Source of the DNA: Fischerella sp. CENA71
GTDB taxonomy: Bacteria; Cyanobacteriota; Cyanobacteriia; Cyanobacteriales; Nostocaceae
NCBI GenBank assembly: GCA_024239075.1
Contig: JANBVI010000008.1
Coordinates: 124,001-188,000 of the forward strand
Direction of reading: 5' to 3'
DNA length: 64,000 nucleotides
This document shows positions 1 through 7,984 of the stretch, piece after piece; the first letter of the stretch is position 1; every line of letters begins with the position of its first letter. Under the pieces are notes generated by a model, which was given only the letters and a program-made list of their open reading frames with translations, searched no databases and had not been told where the DNA came from. The position numbers were made by a program, and so were the translations under genes.

Positions 1-1708
1 CTGCATAACTTTCTGGATGCACTGCGGTATTATCCAACGGGTTTTTACCATTACGAATCCGTAGAAATCCTGCTGCTTGTTCAAACGCCTTTGGTCCTAA
101 CTTGGGAACTTTCAGCAGTTCCCGACGATTTTTAAAGGCTCCGTTTTGGTTACGATAGGTGACAATGTTATTAGCAACCGTAGGTGAAATTCCGGAGACA
201 AAAGTCAAAAGTTCTTTGGAAGCAGTATTCAAATCTACGCCGACGTAGTTAACACAACTTTCAACTGTTTCGTCTAGTTTCTTTTTCAGCAATTTCTGAT
301 CTACATCGTGTTGATATTGTCCCACGCCAATAGATTTCGGGTCTATCTTCACTAGTTCTGCAAGTGGATCTTGCAAGCGGCGACCGATACTAATTGCCCC
401 ACGCACGGTAACATCTAAATCGGGGAATTCTTGAGCTGCAACTTTGCTAGCACTATATATAGATGCACCAGATTCGTTGACTATAACTTTGATTGGTTTG
501 CGTTCCAAACTTTGCAATACTTGGGCGACAAACTCATCTGTCTCGCGAGAAGCTGTACCATTACCAATAGCGATTAACTCTATCTTGTATTTTTCAATCA
601 GATTTTTGAGTGTTTGTGCAGCTTTGAGGCGCTGTTCGGCTGCTTGGTGGGGAAATACTGCTTGATATTCCAAGAATTTCCCAGTTTCATCCATTATGGC
701 AACTTTACACCCAGTTCTAAAACCCGGATCAATCGCCATTGTTGGTTTCATCCCCGCAGGTGCAGACAAGAGCAACTCCCGCAAGTTTGCTTCAAATGTC
801 TTGATCGACTCAACATCGGCGTATAATTTCTTCTCAGAAATTACCTCGCTAATCAAAGAAGTTTTCATCAGACGATTGAATGCATCTTTGAGCATTTCCT
901 GATAAAAATTGCGGACAGGACGATGTTTGGTGCGAATTTCCTGGGATTCTAAATAGGAAAGCACCACATCTTCATCAAAGCTAATCCCAAAACTCAATAT
1001 TTCCTCATTTTCACCGCGACATAGTGCCAGGAGATTGTGGGGTGCAATATTCTTAACTTTAATCTGATAGTTGCGGTACATCTCAAACTTAGTTGTACCT
1101 TCAGGATGTTCATCTTTGATCCACGAGGCAAATATTCCTTCTTCTAGCAAATATTCACGCAGATATGCGCGTAATTCGGCTTTTTCTGCTACTTCCTCAG
1201 CTAGGATATCAGAAGCACCTCTGAGCGCTTCTTCTGGTGTTTTCACTCCCTTTTCTTCAGAAACATACTTTGCTGCTGCTTCTTCCAAAGATGTGGGTGC
1301 GGTGTTTTTGGTATTTAGCGATTTGATCAATTCAGCTAGCGGTTCTAGTCCTTTTTCTCTAGCGACAGTGGCGCGGGTGCGGCGTTTGGGACGGAAAGGT
1401 AAATATAAATCCTCCAGTTCCGTTTTTTGTAAACAAGCTTCGATTTTCGCTTTGAGTTCGTCTGTCAGTTTACCTTGTTCAGCGATCGCATTCAAAATTG
1501 CCGATTTTCGTTCTTCTAGTTCGCTTAAGTAGGTATGTCTATCTGCTAAATCGCGCAGCTGGACTTCATTCATTTCCCCAGTGCGTTCTTTACGGTAACG
1601 TGCAATGAAGGGAATTGTTGCACCCTCCGCCAGTAGTTCCAGCGCATTTTGCACCTGATAGGCTTTGAGGTTGAGTTCAGTTGCCAGTAGTTGAGGAATG
1701 TTCAGCAT
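1..1708 (-). CDS. tex: Tex-family RNA-binding transcriptional accessory protein (3' end beyond window)
   Basis: Reading the minus strand from the ATG at 1708 gives an open frame of about 569 codons that runs off the left edge. It starts MLNIPQLLATELNLKAYQV and contains the Tex N-terminal helical region with the motif TIPFIARYRKERTGE, then a YqgF/RNase H-like part (AIDPGFRTGCKVAI, IAIGNGTASRETDEF) and a helix-hairpin-helix region (ISPTVANNIVTYRN, LLKVPKLGPKAFEQAAGFLRI). Tex proteins are usually about 700-780 residues, so the missing part should be the rest of the core and the C-terminal S1 RNA-binding domain. The family is cytoplasmic, binds nucleic acid and is linked to transcription and RNA handling. 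It is a lone gene, divergent from the gene at 1961. Family assignment is confident; cellular role is by family only. Confidence 0.95.
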   Translation of the reverse strand, partial: MLNIPQLLATELNLKAYQVQNALELLAEGATIPFIARYRKERTGEMNEVQLRDLADRHTYLSELEERKSAILNAIAEQGKLTDELKAKIEACLQKTELEDLYLPFRPKRRTRATVAREKGLEPLAELIKSLNTKNTAPTSLEEAAAKYVSEEKGVKTPEEALRGASDILAEEVAEKAELRAYLREYLLEEGIFASWIKDEHPEGTTKFEMYRNYQIKVKNIAPHNLLALCRGENEEILSFGISFDEDVVLSYLESQEIRTKHRPVRNFYQEMLKDAFNRLMKTSLISEVISEKKLYADVESIKTFEANLRELLLSAPAGMKPTMAIDPGFRTGCKVAIMDETGKFLEYQAVFPHQAAEQRLKAAQTLKNLIEKYKIELIAIGNGTASRETDEFVAQVLQSLERKPIKVIVNESGASIYSASKVAAQEFPDLDVTVRGAISIGRRLQDPLAELVKIDPKSIGVGQYQHDVDQKLLKKKLDETVESCVNYVGVDLNTASKELLTFVSGISPTVANNIVTYRNQNGAFKNRRELLKVPKLGPKAFEQAAGFLRIRNGKNPLDNTAVHPESYA

Positions 1709-1960
1709 TGGGTGTCAGTCAGAAAAGCTACTCAATCAAGGTAATACCTTAGATAGCTTTGATGATGCAAGCGTATGATGGTAATATCATATATTAGAGT
1801 TTTTTGTAATTACTGTTAATGGTGTTGTTGTTTATTAGTAGCACATTGTGGCTTAAGAAAAAGCGTGAATGTATAATTACTACACGTCTTTAAACAATAG
1901 CCCCAAGATTCAAATACCAACAATTTAGCGCTTCTGGTTTAGTTCAGAGGTGAAAGAAAG

Positions 1961-2404
1961 ATGACTTTGTTGTTTGTGATCCCACTTTTTACTGGTCTAG
2001 TAGCTGGCTACATCTTCAAAAAAAGTACTGATGAAATTGGCCAGATTATAGGTGTAGTTGCAGCTATTAGCCTAGCTTTAGGTTTGATCTTAGCGCCTTG
2101 GCAAGTACAACTTTTGTTGCTAATCGTCGTTTTCGTGAGTACAAAAAAACTCCTACAACAAAATGAATACAAACTGAAGCCGCAGGAAAAAGATCAAGAA
2201 CAACTCAATAATAATCAGAACCAGGAATTAATTAGTTCTCAACCTCAAGAAATTGAGAATGAAGCAACACTTAAGTATCGTGGTAGTAACTACCAAACAA
2301 CAGATGTGAATGTTGAAATTCAAGAGGGAGAAGTTGTTGGGAGGTATCGTGGTATTCCTTGGAGAATGCATCAAGTAGTTAATACATCCAGAATTATGGA
2401 ATGA
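1961..2404 (+). CDS. Membrane protein with C-terminal DUF4278 domain
   Basis: A 147-residue protein. The first 65 residues hold two hydrophobic stretches (LLFVIPLFTGLVAGYIF and a longer one around residues 28-62), so it is probably a membrane hairpin. A charged, Gln/Asn-rich linker follows. Residues about 108-138 match the DUF4278 pattern found across cyanobacteria: LKYRGSNYQ at the start and GEVVGRYRGIPWR at the end. The function of DUF4278 is unknown to me. A second DUF4278 protein with two copies and no membrane part lies at 32847. The ATG is preceded by GAGGTGAAAGAAAG, which contains a usable ribosome binding site. It stands alone, convergent with the gene at 2428. Confidence 0.8.
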   Translation: MTLLFVIPLFTGLVAGYIFKKSTDEIGQIIGVVAAISLALGLILAPWQVQLLLLIVVFVSTKKLLQQNEYKLKPQEKDQEQLNNNQNQELISSQPQEIENEATLKYRGSNYQTTDVNVEIQEGEVVGRYRGIPWRMHQVVNTSRIME

Positions 2405-2412
2405 TTTTATTG

Positions 2413-2439
2413 GTCATTTGTCATTTGTCATTTGTCATT
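2413..2439. repeat. Short tandem heptamer repeat (TCATTTG)
   Basis: About four tandem copies of TCATTTG with a slightly degenerate last copy. It lies between two convergent genes and reaches into the last codons of the minus-strand gene. The same heptamer recurs at about 3546, 17410, 27958 and 63890, as is typical of short tandemly repeated repetitive sequences in filamentous cyanobacteria. Confidence 0.85.
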
Positions 2440-2937
2440 CGTGATGATTTGTTCGTACATTTGTTTATGTGTTGCTAAAAGCTGAAGATATTTCTCGTTA
2501 GTTTTAGCTTGTATCCACTTTTGTTTAAAAATTTTTGCCGATTCAGCCTTAACAGGGTCTTCTTCATAAGGTAAAACTTCTGTTCGCGCTTGCTTTTGTG
2601 CTTCTGCTGAATTTTCCTTTTGTGGATTTGTTTTATATTTTTTGCCACTTTTGTGGTTTGTATAACGACGCGAGCGTGTGTAACCCATTTGTAAAAATTT
2701 CCGCGCCATATCCGCGCCTACAAAATCATCTTGTTCAAGATAAGCCAAAAAAATTTCATAGATTTTTTCGCTAGATTTTCTGGCGATATCTGGTGTTTTG
2801 AAGCGCCAATATGGCAAAATTTCCGATTTATATGGTTCTACTAAAAGTACACCCTGTTCACCTTTGCCAACACGATATAACTCAGGGTGTTGTCGAAAAT
2901 TAATATTTTGAAAGTCTAATGAATAATTAAATAGCAT
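2428..2937 (-). CDS. DUF4385 family protein
   Basis: A 169-residue soluble protein starting MLFNYSLDFQNINFRQHPE. It contains the conserved stretches YRVGKGEQGVLLVEPYKSE, DDFVGADMARKFLQMGYTR and RRYTNHKSGKKY, which I recognise as the DUF4385 family, found in many bacteria without assigned function. The basic, charged tail (about residues 100-169) is less conserved and ends inside the heptamer repeat region. No signal peptide or membrane segment. It is monocistronic; its start is about 80 bases from the divergent VOC gene at 3015, and the two promoters must share an AT-rich gap. Family call is good, function unknown. Confidence 0.8.
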   Translation of the reverse strand: MLFNYSLDFQNINFRQHPELYRVGKGEQGVLLVEPYKSEILPYWRFKTPDIARKSSEKIYEIFLAYLEQDDFVGADMARKFLQMGYTRSRRYTNHKSGKKYKTNPQKENSAEAQKQARTEVLPYEEDPVKAESAKIFKQKWIQAKTNEKYLQLLATHKQMYEQIITNDK

Positions 2938-3014
2938 GTTAGATTTTTATTATTAAAAATAAACTTTCAAAAAATATTTGCCATCTATCCACAAAAGTAA
3001 ATTTTAGTAAAATA

Positions 3015-3476
3015 ATGCTATCTAGTCCCCATTCTCTCAACACTGTTCTGACTTCCGGAGACTTGCGTCGTGTACATCATATTGCTTTGAATGTCCAAGA
3101 CATGCAAGCTTCGCGCAACTTCTATGGGAATATTCTAGGTTTACACGAATTAATAGGTGATGAGGTTCCAGAAACATTAAAAGATTTAGTCGCTCAGGGA
3201 AAAGTTGCTAACTTTGTGACTCCTGATGGAATTATCCTAGATTTATTTTGGGAACCGGAATTATCACCCCCAGATCCTAATCCAGAACGCACTTTTACCA
3301 GAGCTTATCATCTAGCTTTCGACATAGACCCTCTGAGTTTTGACCGCGCTGTCGAAGTACTTAAACAAAAGCAAATTGCGATCGCACACGGACCAGTCAC
3401 TCGTCCCACAGGGCGAGGCGTTTATTTTTATGATCCTGATGGCTTTATGATCGAAATTCGGTGCGATCCCAGTTGA
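3015..3476 (+). CDS. VOC (glyoxalase/bleomycin resistance/dioxygenase) superfamily protein
   Basis: A 153-residue protein. After about 18 residues it shows RVHHIALNVQDMQASRNFYGNILGL, the standard first beta-alpha-beta unit of the vicinal oxygen chelate fold, and ends with GRGVYFYDPDGFMIEIRC, the second unit with the metal-ligand Glu. A conserved His (HHIAL), HLAFDI and the late Glu can supply metal ligands. Members include glyoxalase I, fosfomycin-resistance proteins and extradiol dioxygenases; substrate cannot be told from sequence. It is monocistronic, followed by AT-rich and heptamer repeats. Confidence 0.88.
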   Translation: MLSSPHSLNTVLTSGDLRRVHHIALNVQDMQASRNFYGNILGLHELIGDEVPETLKDLVAQGKVANFVTPDGIILDLFWEPELSPPDPNPERTFTRAYHLAFDIDPLSFDRAVEVLKQKQIAIAHGPVTRPTGRGVYFYDPDGFMIEIRCDPS

Positions 3477-3580
3477 AGAGAGACAAAACAATTAAAAATT
3501 AAAAATTGGGAAGAAGGGGAAGGGGACAAGGGAGATGTATAGAATAACAAATGACAAATGACCGATGACAAATGACAAAA

Positions 3581-3856
3581 ATGCAAATCTTCCAAGTTAT
3601 TGAACAAGCAATCACAAAACCTCCAATTCCACACGAACCAGCAAGACAATCATTAAAAGCTTGGGCGATGTATTGCTTGCGAGACAGAGGTTTTAAGGTG
3701 GTATATGCTCAAAATGCTGATTTTGCTATTGAAATGAAGGGTGGCGAAAAAATTTATTTTAAAGTAGCAAATAATGACGAGAATTTAGATCATCAATTTG
3801 GTTGGATAATTTGGAATAGTGGGACGAAAACTGCTAGCCTTGTCCCTCCACAATAG
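3581..3856 (+). CDS. Conserved hypothetical protein
   Basis: A 91-residue soluble protein (MQIFQVIEQAITKPPIPHE). I do not recognise a domain. It is amphipathic at the N-terminus and has a beta-rich second half (GFKVVYAQNADFAIEMKG, KIYFKVANN) ending in Pro-Pro-Gln. An upstream in-frame ATG at 3572 lies inside the TGACAAA heptamer repeat, so the ATG at 3581 is the safer start. Codon use and HIP1-poor composition match the neighbours. Function unknown. Confidence 0.6.
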   Translation: MQIFQVIEQAITKPPIPHEPARQSLKAWAMYCLRDRGFKVVYAQNADFAIEMKGGEKIYFKVANNDENLDHQFGWIIWNSGTKTASLVPPQ

Positions 3857-4010
3857 TAACTTTTAGTTTGGCTCTAAACCCTCTGTTCTTTGTTCTCTTG
3901 TTTTGTAAAAAGTGAAAGGGTAAGGGGTGTTCTTTTCATCCCTTTCCCTCTTCCCTTTAAGCAAAAAGTAGTGCCTACCCTAATAAAGTTTTATTAAAAT
4001 TCAATTTATG

Positions 4011-4406
4011 CTACAGGGTAGCTAAATTGCAATCTTGTGGGCGTTCTATGTCATCTTCACCCAAATATTCGCCATTTTGAATTTCCAGAATAATTAGTGG
4101 GATAAATCCTGGATTTTCTACTTTGTGAAGTGTGGCTGGAGGAACAAAAGTTGATTGATTTTTATTAAGCAATTTTTCCTCTTGACCACAAGTAACCTTT
4201 GCTGTGCCAGAAACTATAACCCAGTGTTCACTGCGGTGATAATGGATTTGTGGTTTGATGCCTTGCTTAGGCTTAATTTCAATACGATTAATACTGTAGT
4301 TCTTCCCCTTTTCTATAACTTCTACTTTACCCCAATATCGGGTATCAGTATATGAAGAAGATTGATAAACTGGCGACTGAGGATTACTGTTTTCATTCTG
4401 GATCAT
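4011..4406 (-). CDS. Cupin-domain protein, type II phosphomannose isomerase-like
   Basis: A 131-residue single-domain cupin. Core: YWGKVEVIEKGKNYSINRIEI, then the metal-site motif 1 region KPQIHYHRSEHWVIVSGTAKV (ligands His-His-Glu-His pattern HYHRSEHW), and motif 2 around VPPATLHKVENPGF. This layout matches the C-terminal cupin of bifunctional mannose-6-phosphate isomerase/GDP-mannose pyrophosphorylase, but the nucleotidyltransferase half is absent. It may act as a stand-alone mannose-6-phosphate isomerase in sugar nucleotide supply; this is inferred from family only. It is upstream of, and co-oriented with, cutA (gap about 400 bases between this start and the cutA start, 80 bases between genes), with no sign of coupling. 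Confidence 0.85.
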   Translation of the reverse strand: MIQNENSNPQSPVYQSSSYTDTRYWGKVEVIEKGKNYSINRIEIKPKQGIKPQIHYHRSEHWVIVSGTAKVTCGQEEKLLNKNQSTFVPPATLHKVENPGFIPLIILEIQNGEYLGEDDIERPQDCNLATL

Positions 4407-4485
4407 AACTAGTTTCTCAACTAGACAGCTATTACCATTCTTCTCTACTGTTAGGAAAAAATGTTGAGTGCTATAGAATTTTTAA

Positions 4486-4809
4486 CTACATTTTTTGTAA
4501 TGAATTGAAGGGAACTTCAGCATTTAACCATTCAAGAAAATTTTGGTTGATTTCTGTGGGTGAAATTTCAGCAAGAAAGTTAGTGTAATTGATATGTTGA
4601 CTAATCACTCCTTCAATTTGTTCCCGATAACCTGCTTGAGTTTTCACAATTAGCACCATTTCTGGCTCTTCTGTAATTTCTCCTTTCCATATGTAAGCGC
4701 AAGTAATAGGAAACCAATTGACGCAAACAGCTAATTTTTGTTCCAATAAAGCACGACCGATTTGACGTGCTTCATCTGCATTATTTAGGGTAATGTAGTA
4801 AAGTTTCAT
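4486..4809 (-). CDS. cutA: Divalent-cation tolerance protein CutA
   Basis: A 107-residue CutA1 protein. Diagnostic features are the opening strand MKLYYITLNNADEARQIG, the motif LAVCVNWFPITCAYIWKGEI, EPEMVLIVKTQAGY and the closing region FLEWLNAEV. CutA forms stable trimers in the cytoplasm and binds divalent metals; its physiological role remains unsettled. The ATG at 4809 is chosen over a TTG two codons upstream. A second, truncated copy (about 90 percent identical over 61 residues by eye) lies at 49696 next to an IS630 element, so this is the intact copy. Confidence 0.93.
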   Translation of the reverse strand: MKLYYITLNNADEARQIGRALLEQKLAVCVNWFPITCAYIWKGEITEEPEMVLIVKTQAGYREQIEGVISQHINYTNFLAEISPTEINQNFLEWLNAEVPFNSLQKM

Positions 4810-5257
4810 TTCCAAAAAAGTTGCTTATTGTAATCTAATTACTTGACTTTTATGAAAAAATGCGCTTTTTTAGTCTAACTAAGTTTTTTCACAACGTATT
4901 ACTAATAATCTTAATAAATTTTGCGATCGCGATTTTTGTCGATTATTAAATCTCCTTATCATATTGATTAATTTGACGACAGGTAGACTCAAAGTAACTG
5001 TCACATTGCCTCTAGTTTGTGACACTCTGCTGCATCCTAATTTATTTTAAAGGAAAAATAATAATATCTCATTGCTATTGCTTATAGCACAAGCTATACA
5101 GCTGATTATGTGTTTGAGGACAAGGTGAATCTATCCCATCAAAATCTTTAATCTATCTTTAATCTAGATGTTACAGAATCAAAAAGTGTCTAAAGATAGT
5201 GCAGTTAAAGGTAAAAGTAGCCAAAATTAATTATAGGTATTTATGAGAGATTTGTTT
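4810..5257. other. Intergenic region, no gene seen
   Basis: About 450 AT-rich bases between divergent genes. It contains one HIP1-type site (TTGCGATCGCGAT, near 4920) and no hairpin followed by a T run, no tRNA and no reading frame with protein-like composition. Probably two promoters. Confidence 0.5.
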
Positions 5258-5647
5258 ATGAAACGCTTACTTCTGAATTTAGTAGTTTTAGTTAGTACAC
5301 TCAGCGTTATTCCCAGTGCTTATGCTAACCCAGTGAATACTCCAATCGCCAATCGAAGTAATCGAGCTGGTTTTTTAGTTACCAAACCAGTGACGATTAA
5401 GAATAACTGGGGTAATGTCAGCAACCGAAATAATAGGCTAAGACAAACTGCGGGTACAATTTCAGTTGTGAGACAGCAAGGATGCACCAAAATTGACCCG
5501 CTTGAGATTATTCAGAATCCTGGTCTGATCATAAAGGAATGCGAAGAACGAAAAAACCAAACTCCTGAGTATCTCCAGCCAATAGAGTATTTCAAGACTC
5601 CCAAACAAATCAATTCTGGTATTAACGTTACAGTTACTAAATTTTGA
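5258..5647 (+). CDS. Secreted or periplasmic hypothetical protein
   Basis: A 129-residue protein from the ATG at 5258 (an in-frame ATG at 5243 would add five residues). It begins MKRLLLNLVVLVSTLSVIPS-AYA-NP, a classic signal peptide with an A-Y-A cleavage site. The mature part is basic and Asn-rich (NRSNRAGFLVTKPVTIKNN, NVSNRNNRLRQ) with two Cys residues (QGCTK, KECEE) that could form a disulfide. No domain recognised; likely a small exported protein of a cyanobacterial family. Confidence 0.6.
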   Translation: MKRLLLNLVVLVSTLSVIPSAYANPVNTPIANRSNRAGFLVTKPVTIKNNWGNVSNRNNRLRQTAGTISVVRQQGCTKIDPLEIIQNPGLIIKECEERKNQTPEYLQPIEYFKTPKQINSGINVTVTKF

Positions 5648-5821
5648 TTTTACCAAATTAGTTAAAATAATTATAACCCTGATAGATATTAAATTTCTTG
5701 TATGGGCGTACATATGTACGTCCACACCAATGTCTTGGCAGAATTACAATTAAATGGTGTAACTAATTTTGCTTTTTGAGGAAATAAATCAAAGTCACAT
5801 CACAAAGTTATCAAAATAGTT

Positions 5822-6010
5822 TTATGATTTTTTCTGGTCAACTTTGGCAACTAAATATTCTGCCATTTCAATAGCAACCATCATCAATTCTTGCTCTTGC
5901 TGACCTTTAGCACCTTCATCACTTACGGTTGCATAAATGTGAGGATTAGAAAGCATACTAGCTAACAACTGTGCAGCAATTTGTTTGACTTCATTAACTT
6001 TAGATTGCAT
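5822..6010 (-). CDS. Conserved small protein of unknown function
   Basis: A 62-residue helical protein (MQSKVNEVKQIAAQLLASML ... EYLVAKVDQKKS) with no Cys, signal peptide or membrane segment. It is preceded by a strong Shine-Dalgarno AGGAGG ending about 10 bases before the ATG, which argues that it is a real gene despite its size. The sequence suggests an all-alpha fold. No function assigned. Confidence 0.65.
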   Translation of the reverse strand: MQSKVNEVKQIAAQLLASMLSNPHIYATVSDEGAKGQQEQELMMVAIEMAEYLVAKVDQKKS

Positions 6011-6231
6011 CTTTGTTTTCCTCCTAGATTAGTAACCCAATTTTCCCGAAATTACACTAAACTTTGAAATACATTTTTACTACCAGAGAAAAAATTGACT
6101 ATTAAGCAAAAGCTTATTACTTTAGTTTTACTTTTAAAATAAAACAACAATGTGAGAAAGTTGTGAGGTGACACCTATAATCATCCTTAACTGAACCATA
6201 TTGAGATATAAGATTCCTAATTTAATTTTTC

Positions 6232-6999
6232 ATGTTACATAATCACTGGAATACAACTCTCTACGAGGGTCAACACGGGTTTGTTTGGCAGTATGGCGAA
6301 GATTTGCTCAACTTACTTTCTCCCCAAGTGGGCGATCGCATTCTGGATCTGGGTTGCGGTACAGGACAGTTGACTGATAAAATTGCTACTCATGGCGCAG
6401 ATGTCTTGGGTATTGATCATTCTCCCGCCATGATTGAGAAAGCTAGACAAAACTATCCGCATTTGCGATTTGACATTGCTGATGCTAGGAACTTTCAAGT
6501 TGAACAGCCACTAGATGCTATTTTTTCTAATGCTGCACTACACTGGGTAAAAGAAGCAGATGCAGTAGTGAGTTGTATTTACAAAGCCTTAAAATCAGGT
6601 GGAAAGTTCGTAGCTGAATTTGGTGGGAAAGGAAATATCAAAACTATTGTTCAGGCATTGGAAAATGCTTTGATAGAATTGGGTTACAACTCTCCAGGCA
6701 CAATCAATCCTTGGTATTTTCCGAGTATTAGTGAGTATGCAACGTTACTAGAAAAACAAGGTCTAGAAGTAACCTATGCTACCTTATTCGACAGACCAAC
6801 TGCTTTAGAAGGGGGTAATATGGGTATGGCGAACTGGCTACAAATGTTCTTTACCAGTCAATTTTTAACAGGATTTTCTGATACACAACAAGCAAAAGTC
6901 ATCCAAGCTGTTGAGGAACGTTTGCAACCTATATTGTATAAAGATGGTAGGTGGTGGGCAGACTATCGTAGAATTCGCGTAGTTGCTATCAAACCATAG
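6232..6999 (+). CDS. Class I SAM-dependent methyltransferase
   Basis: A 255-residue Rossmann-fold methyltransferase. SAM motif I is ILDLGCGTGQLTDKIA (residues about 37-52), the acidic end of strand 2 is VLGIDHSPAMIEKAR, and motif III-IV is LDAIFSNAALHWVKE, which is the pattern of trans-aconitate 2-methyltransferase-like enzymes (Tam subgroup). Substrate is unknown. The DapF-like gene starts only 5 bases after its stop, so the two are almost certainly one operon. That linkage hints that the pair may make or modify an amino-acid-like small molecule. Confidence 0.87.
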   Translation: MLHNHWNTTLYEGQHGFVWQYGEDLLNLLSPQVGDRILDLGCGTGQLTDKIATHGADVLGIDHSPAMIEKARQNYPHLRFDIADARNFQVEQPLDAIFSNAALHWVKEADAVVSCIYKALKSGGKFVAEFGGKGNIKTIVQALENALIELGYNSPGTINPWYFPSISEYATLLEKQGLEVTYATLFDRPTALEGGNMGMANWLQMFFTSQFLTGFSDTQQAKVIQAVEERLQPILYKDGRWWADYRRIRVVAIKP

Positions 7000-7004
7000 G
7001 TGAG

Positions 7005-7856
7005 ATGAAGTTTTATAAATATCATGCTCTCGGTAACGATTATTTGGTAATTAATCCTCAAGATTTACCATTTGCGCTCACACCTGAGAAAATTAAAGCA
7101 ATATGCGATCGTCATTTCGGAGTTGGTTCCGATGGTATTTTATTTGGGCCATTGTCTTCAGAAATAGCAGAGTTTGCACTTCGTATTTTCAATCCTGACG
7201 GTAGTGAAGCAGAAAAAAGTGGTAATGGCTTGCGTATTTTTTCCCGCTACCTCTGGGATCTAGGATTAGTCAGCGAAGAATCTTTTACAATTCAAACCGT
7301 TGGTGGGATTGTACGTTCTCTAGTCAAGGATGCAGGAAAAACCGTTCAGGTGGAAATGGGGAAAGTTAGCTTTTGGAGTGATGAGATACCAGTTGTTGGC
7401 GATCGCAGAGAAGTTTTAAAAGAATCAATCTGTGTTGATGATCAAACTTTTTCTTTCTGTGCTGCGACGATTGGAAATCCACACTGTGTAATTCCTTTAC
7501 CAGAAGTCACACCTATTCTTGCCAAACAATATGGACCGAAGCTAGAAATCAATCCATTGTTTCCCAAACGAACCAATGTTCAGTTCATGAAAGTCATGAA
7601 TAGAAATCAAATACAAATCGAAATTTGGGAACGTGGTGCAGGTTACACTCTAGCTTCTGGTAGCAGCAGCAGCGCCGCAGCCGCAGTTGCCCATAAACTA
7701 GGTTTGTGTGACACTGATATTACAGTACAAATGCCTGGTGGTTTGATTGATATTCAAATCAAAAACGACTTCACAATTATCATGACAGGCTCTGTCACTA
7801 AAATATCTGAAGGAAATCTATCAGAAGAATTGTTTAAATATTACGAGGGGAACTAA
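7005..7856 (+). CDS. Diaminopimelate-epimerase-fold protein lacking both catalytic cysteines
   Basis: A 283-residue protein with the full DapF architecture: YHALGNDYLVI at the start, FGVGSDGILFG, the first active-site loop NPDGSEAEKSGNGLRIF and the second ERGAGYTLASGSSSSA. In true DapF both loops carry a Cys (pattern E-M-C-G-N-G and L-A-C-G-T-G); here they are Ser72 and Ser218. Cys-Cys is the two-base racemase machinery of this superfamily, so ordinary diaminopimelate epimerisation is unlikely. The gene follows a methyltransferase by 5 bases. I infer a paralogue of altered function; lysine and cell-wall synthesis would need a canonical dapF elsewhere in the genome. Length is normal and there is no sign of decay. 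Confidence 0.85.
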   Translation: MKFYKYHALGNDYLVINPQDLPFALTPEKIKAICDRHFGVGSDGILFGPLSSEIAEFALRIFNPDGSEAEKSGNGLRIFSRYLWDLGLVSEESFTIQTVGGIVRSLVKDAGKTVQVEMGKVSFWSDEIPVVGDRREVLKESICVDDQTFSFCAATIGNPHCVIPLPEVTPILAKQYGPKLEINPLFPKRTNVQFMKVMNRNQIQIEIWERGAGYTLASGSSSSAAAAVAHKLGLCDTDITVQMPGGLIDIQIKNDFTIIMTGSVTKISEGNLSEELFKYYEGN

Positions 7857-7984
7857 AAGCAAAAGGTTTTCATCAGCAATCTTTTGTAAGTTAAAAATTC
7901 CCAATTATGACTTCCTAATCAAATTCACAAGCTATTGTGTCTTGTAGGTATTCACTCCCATCAAAGACGCAAAAGTAAATCATT

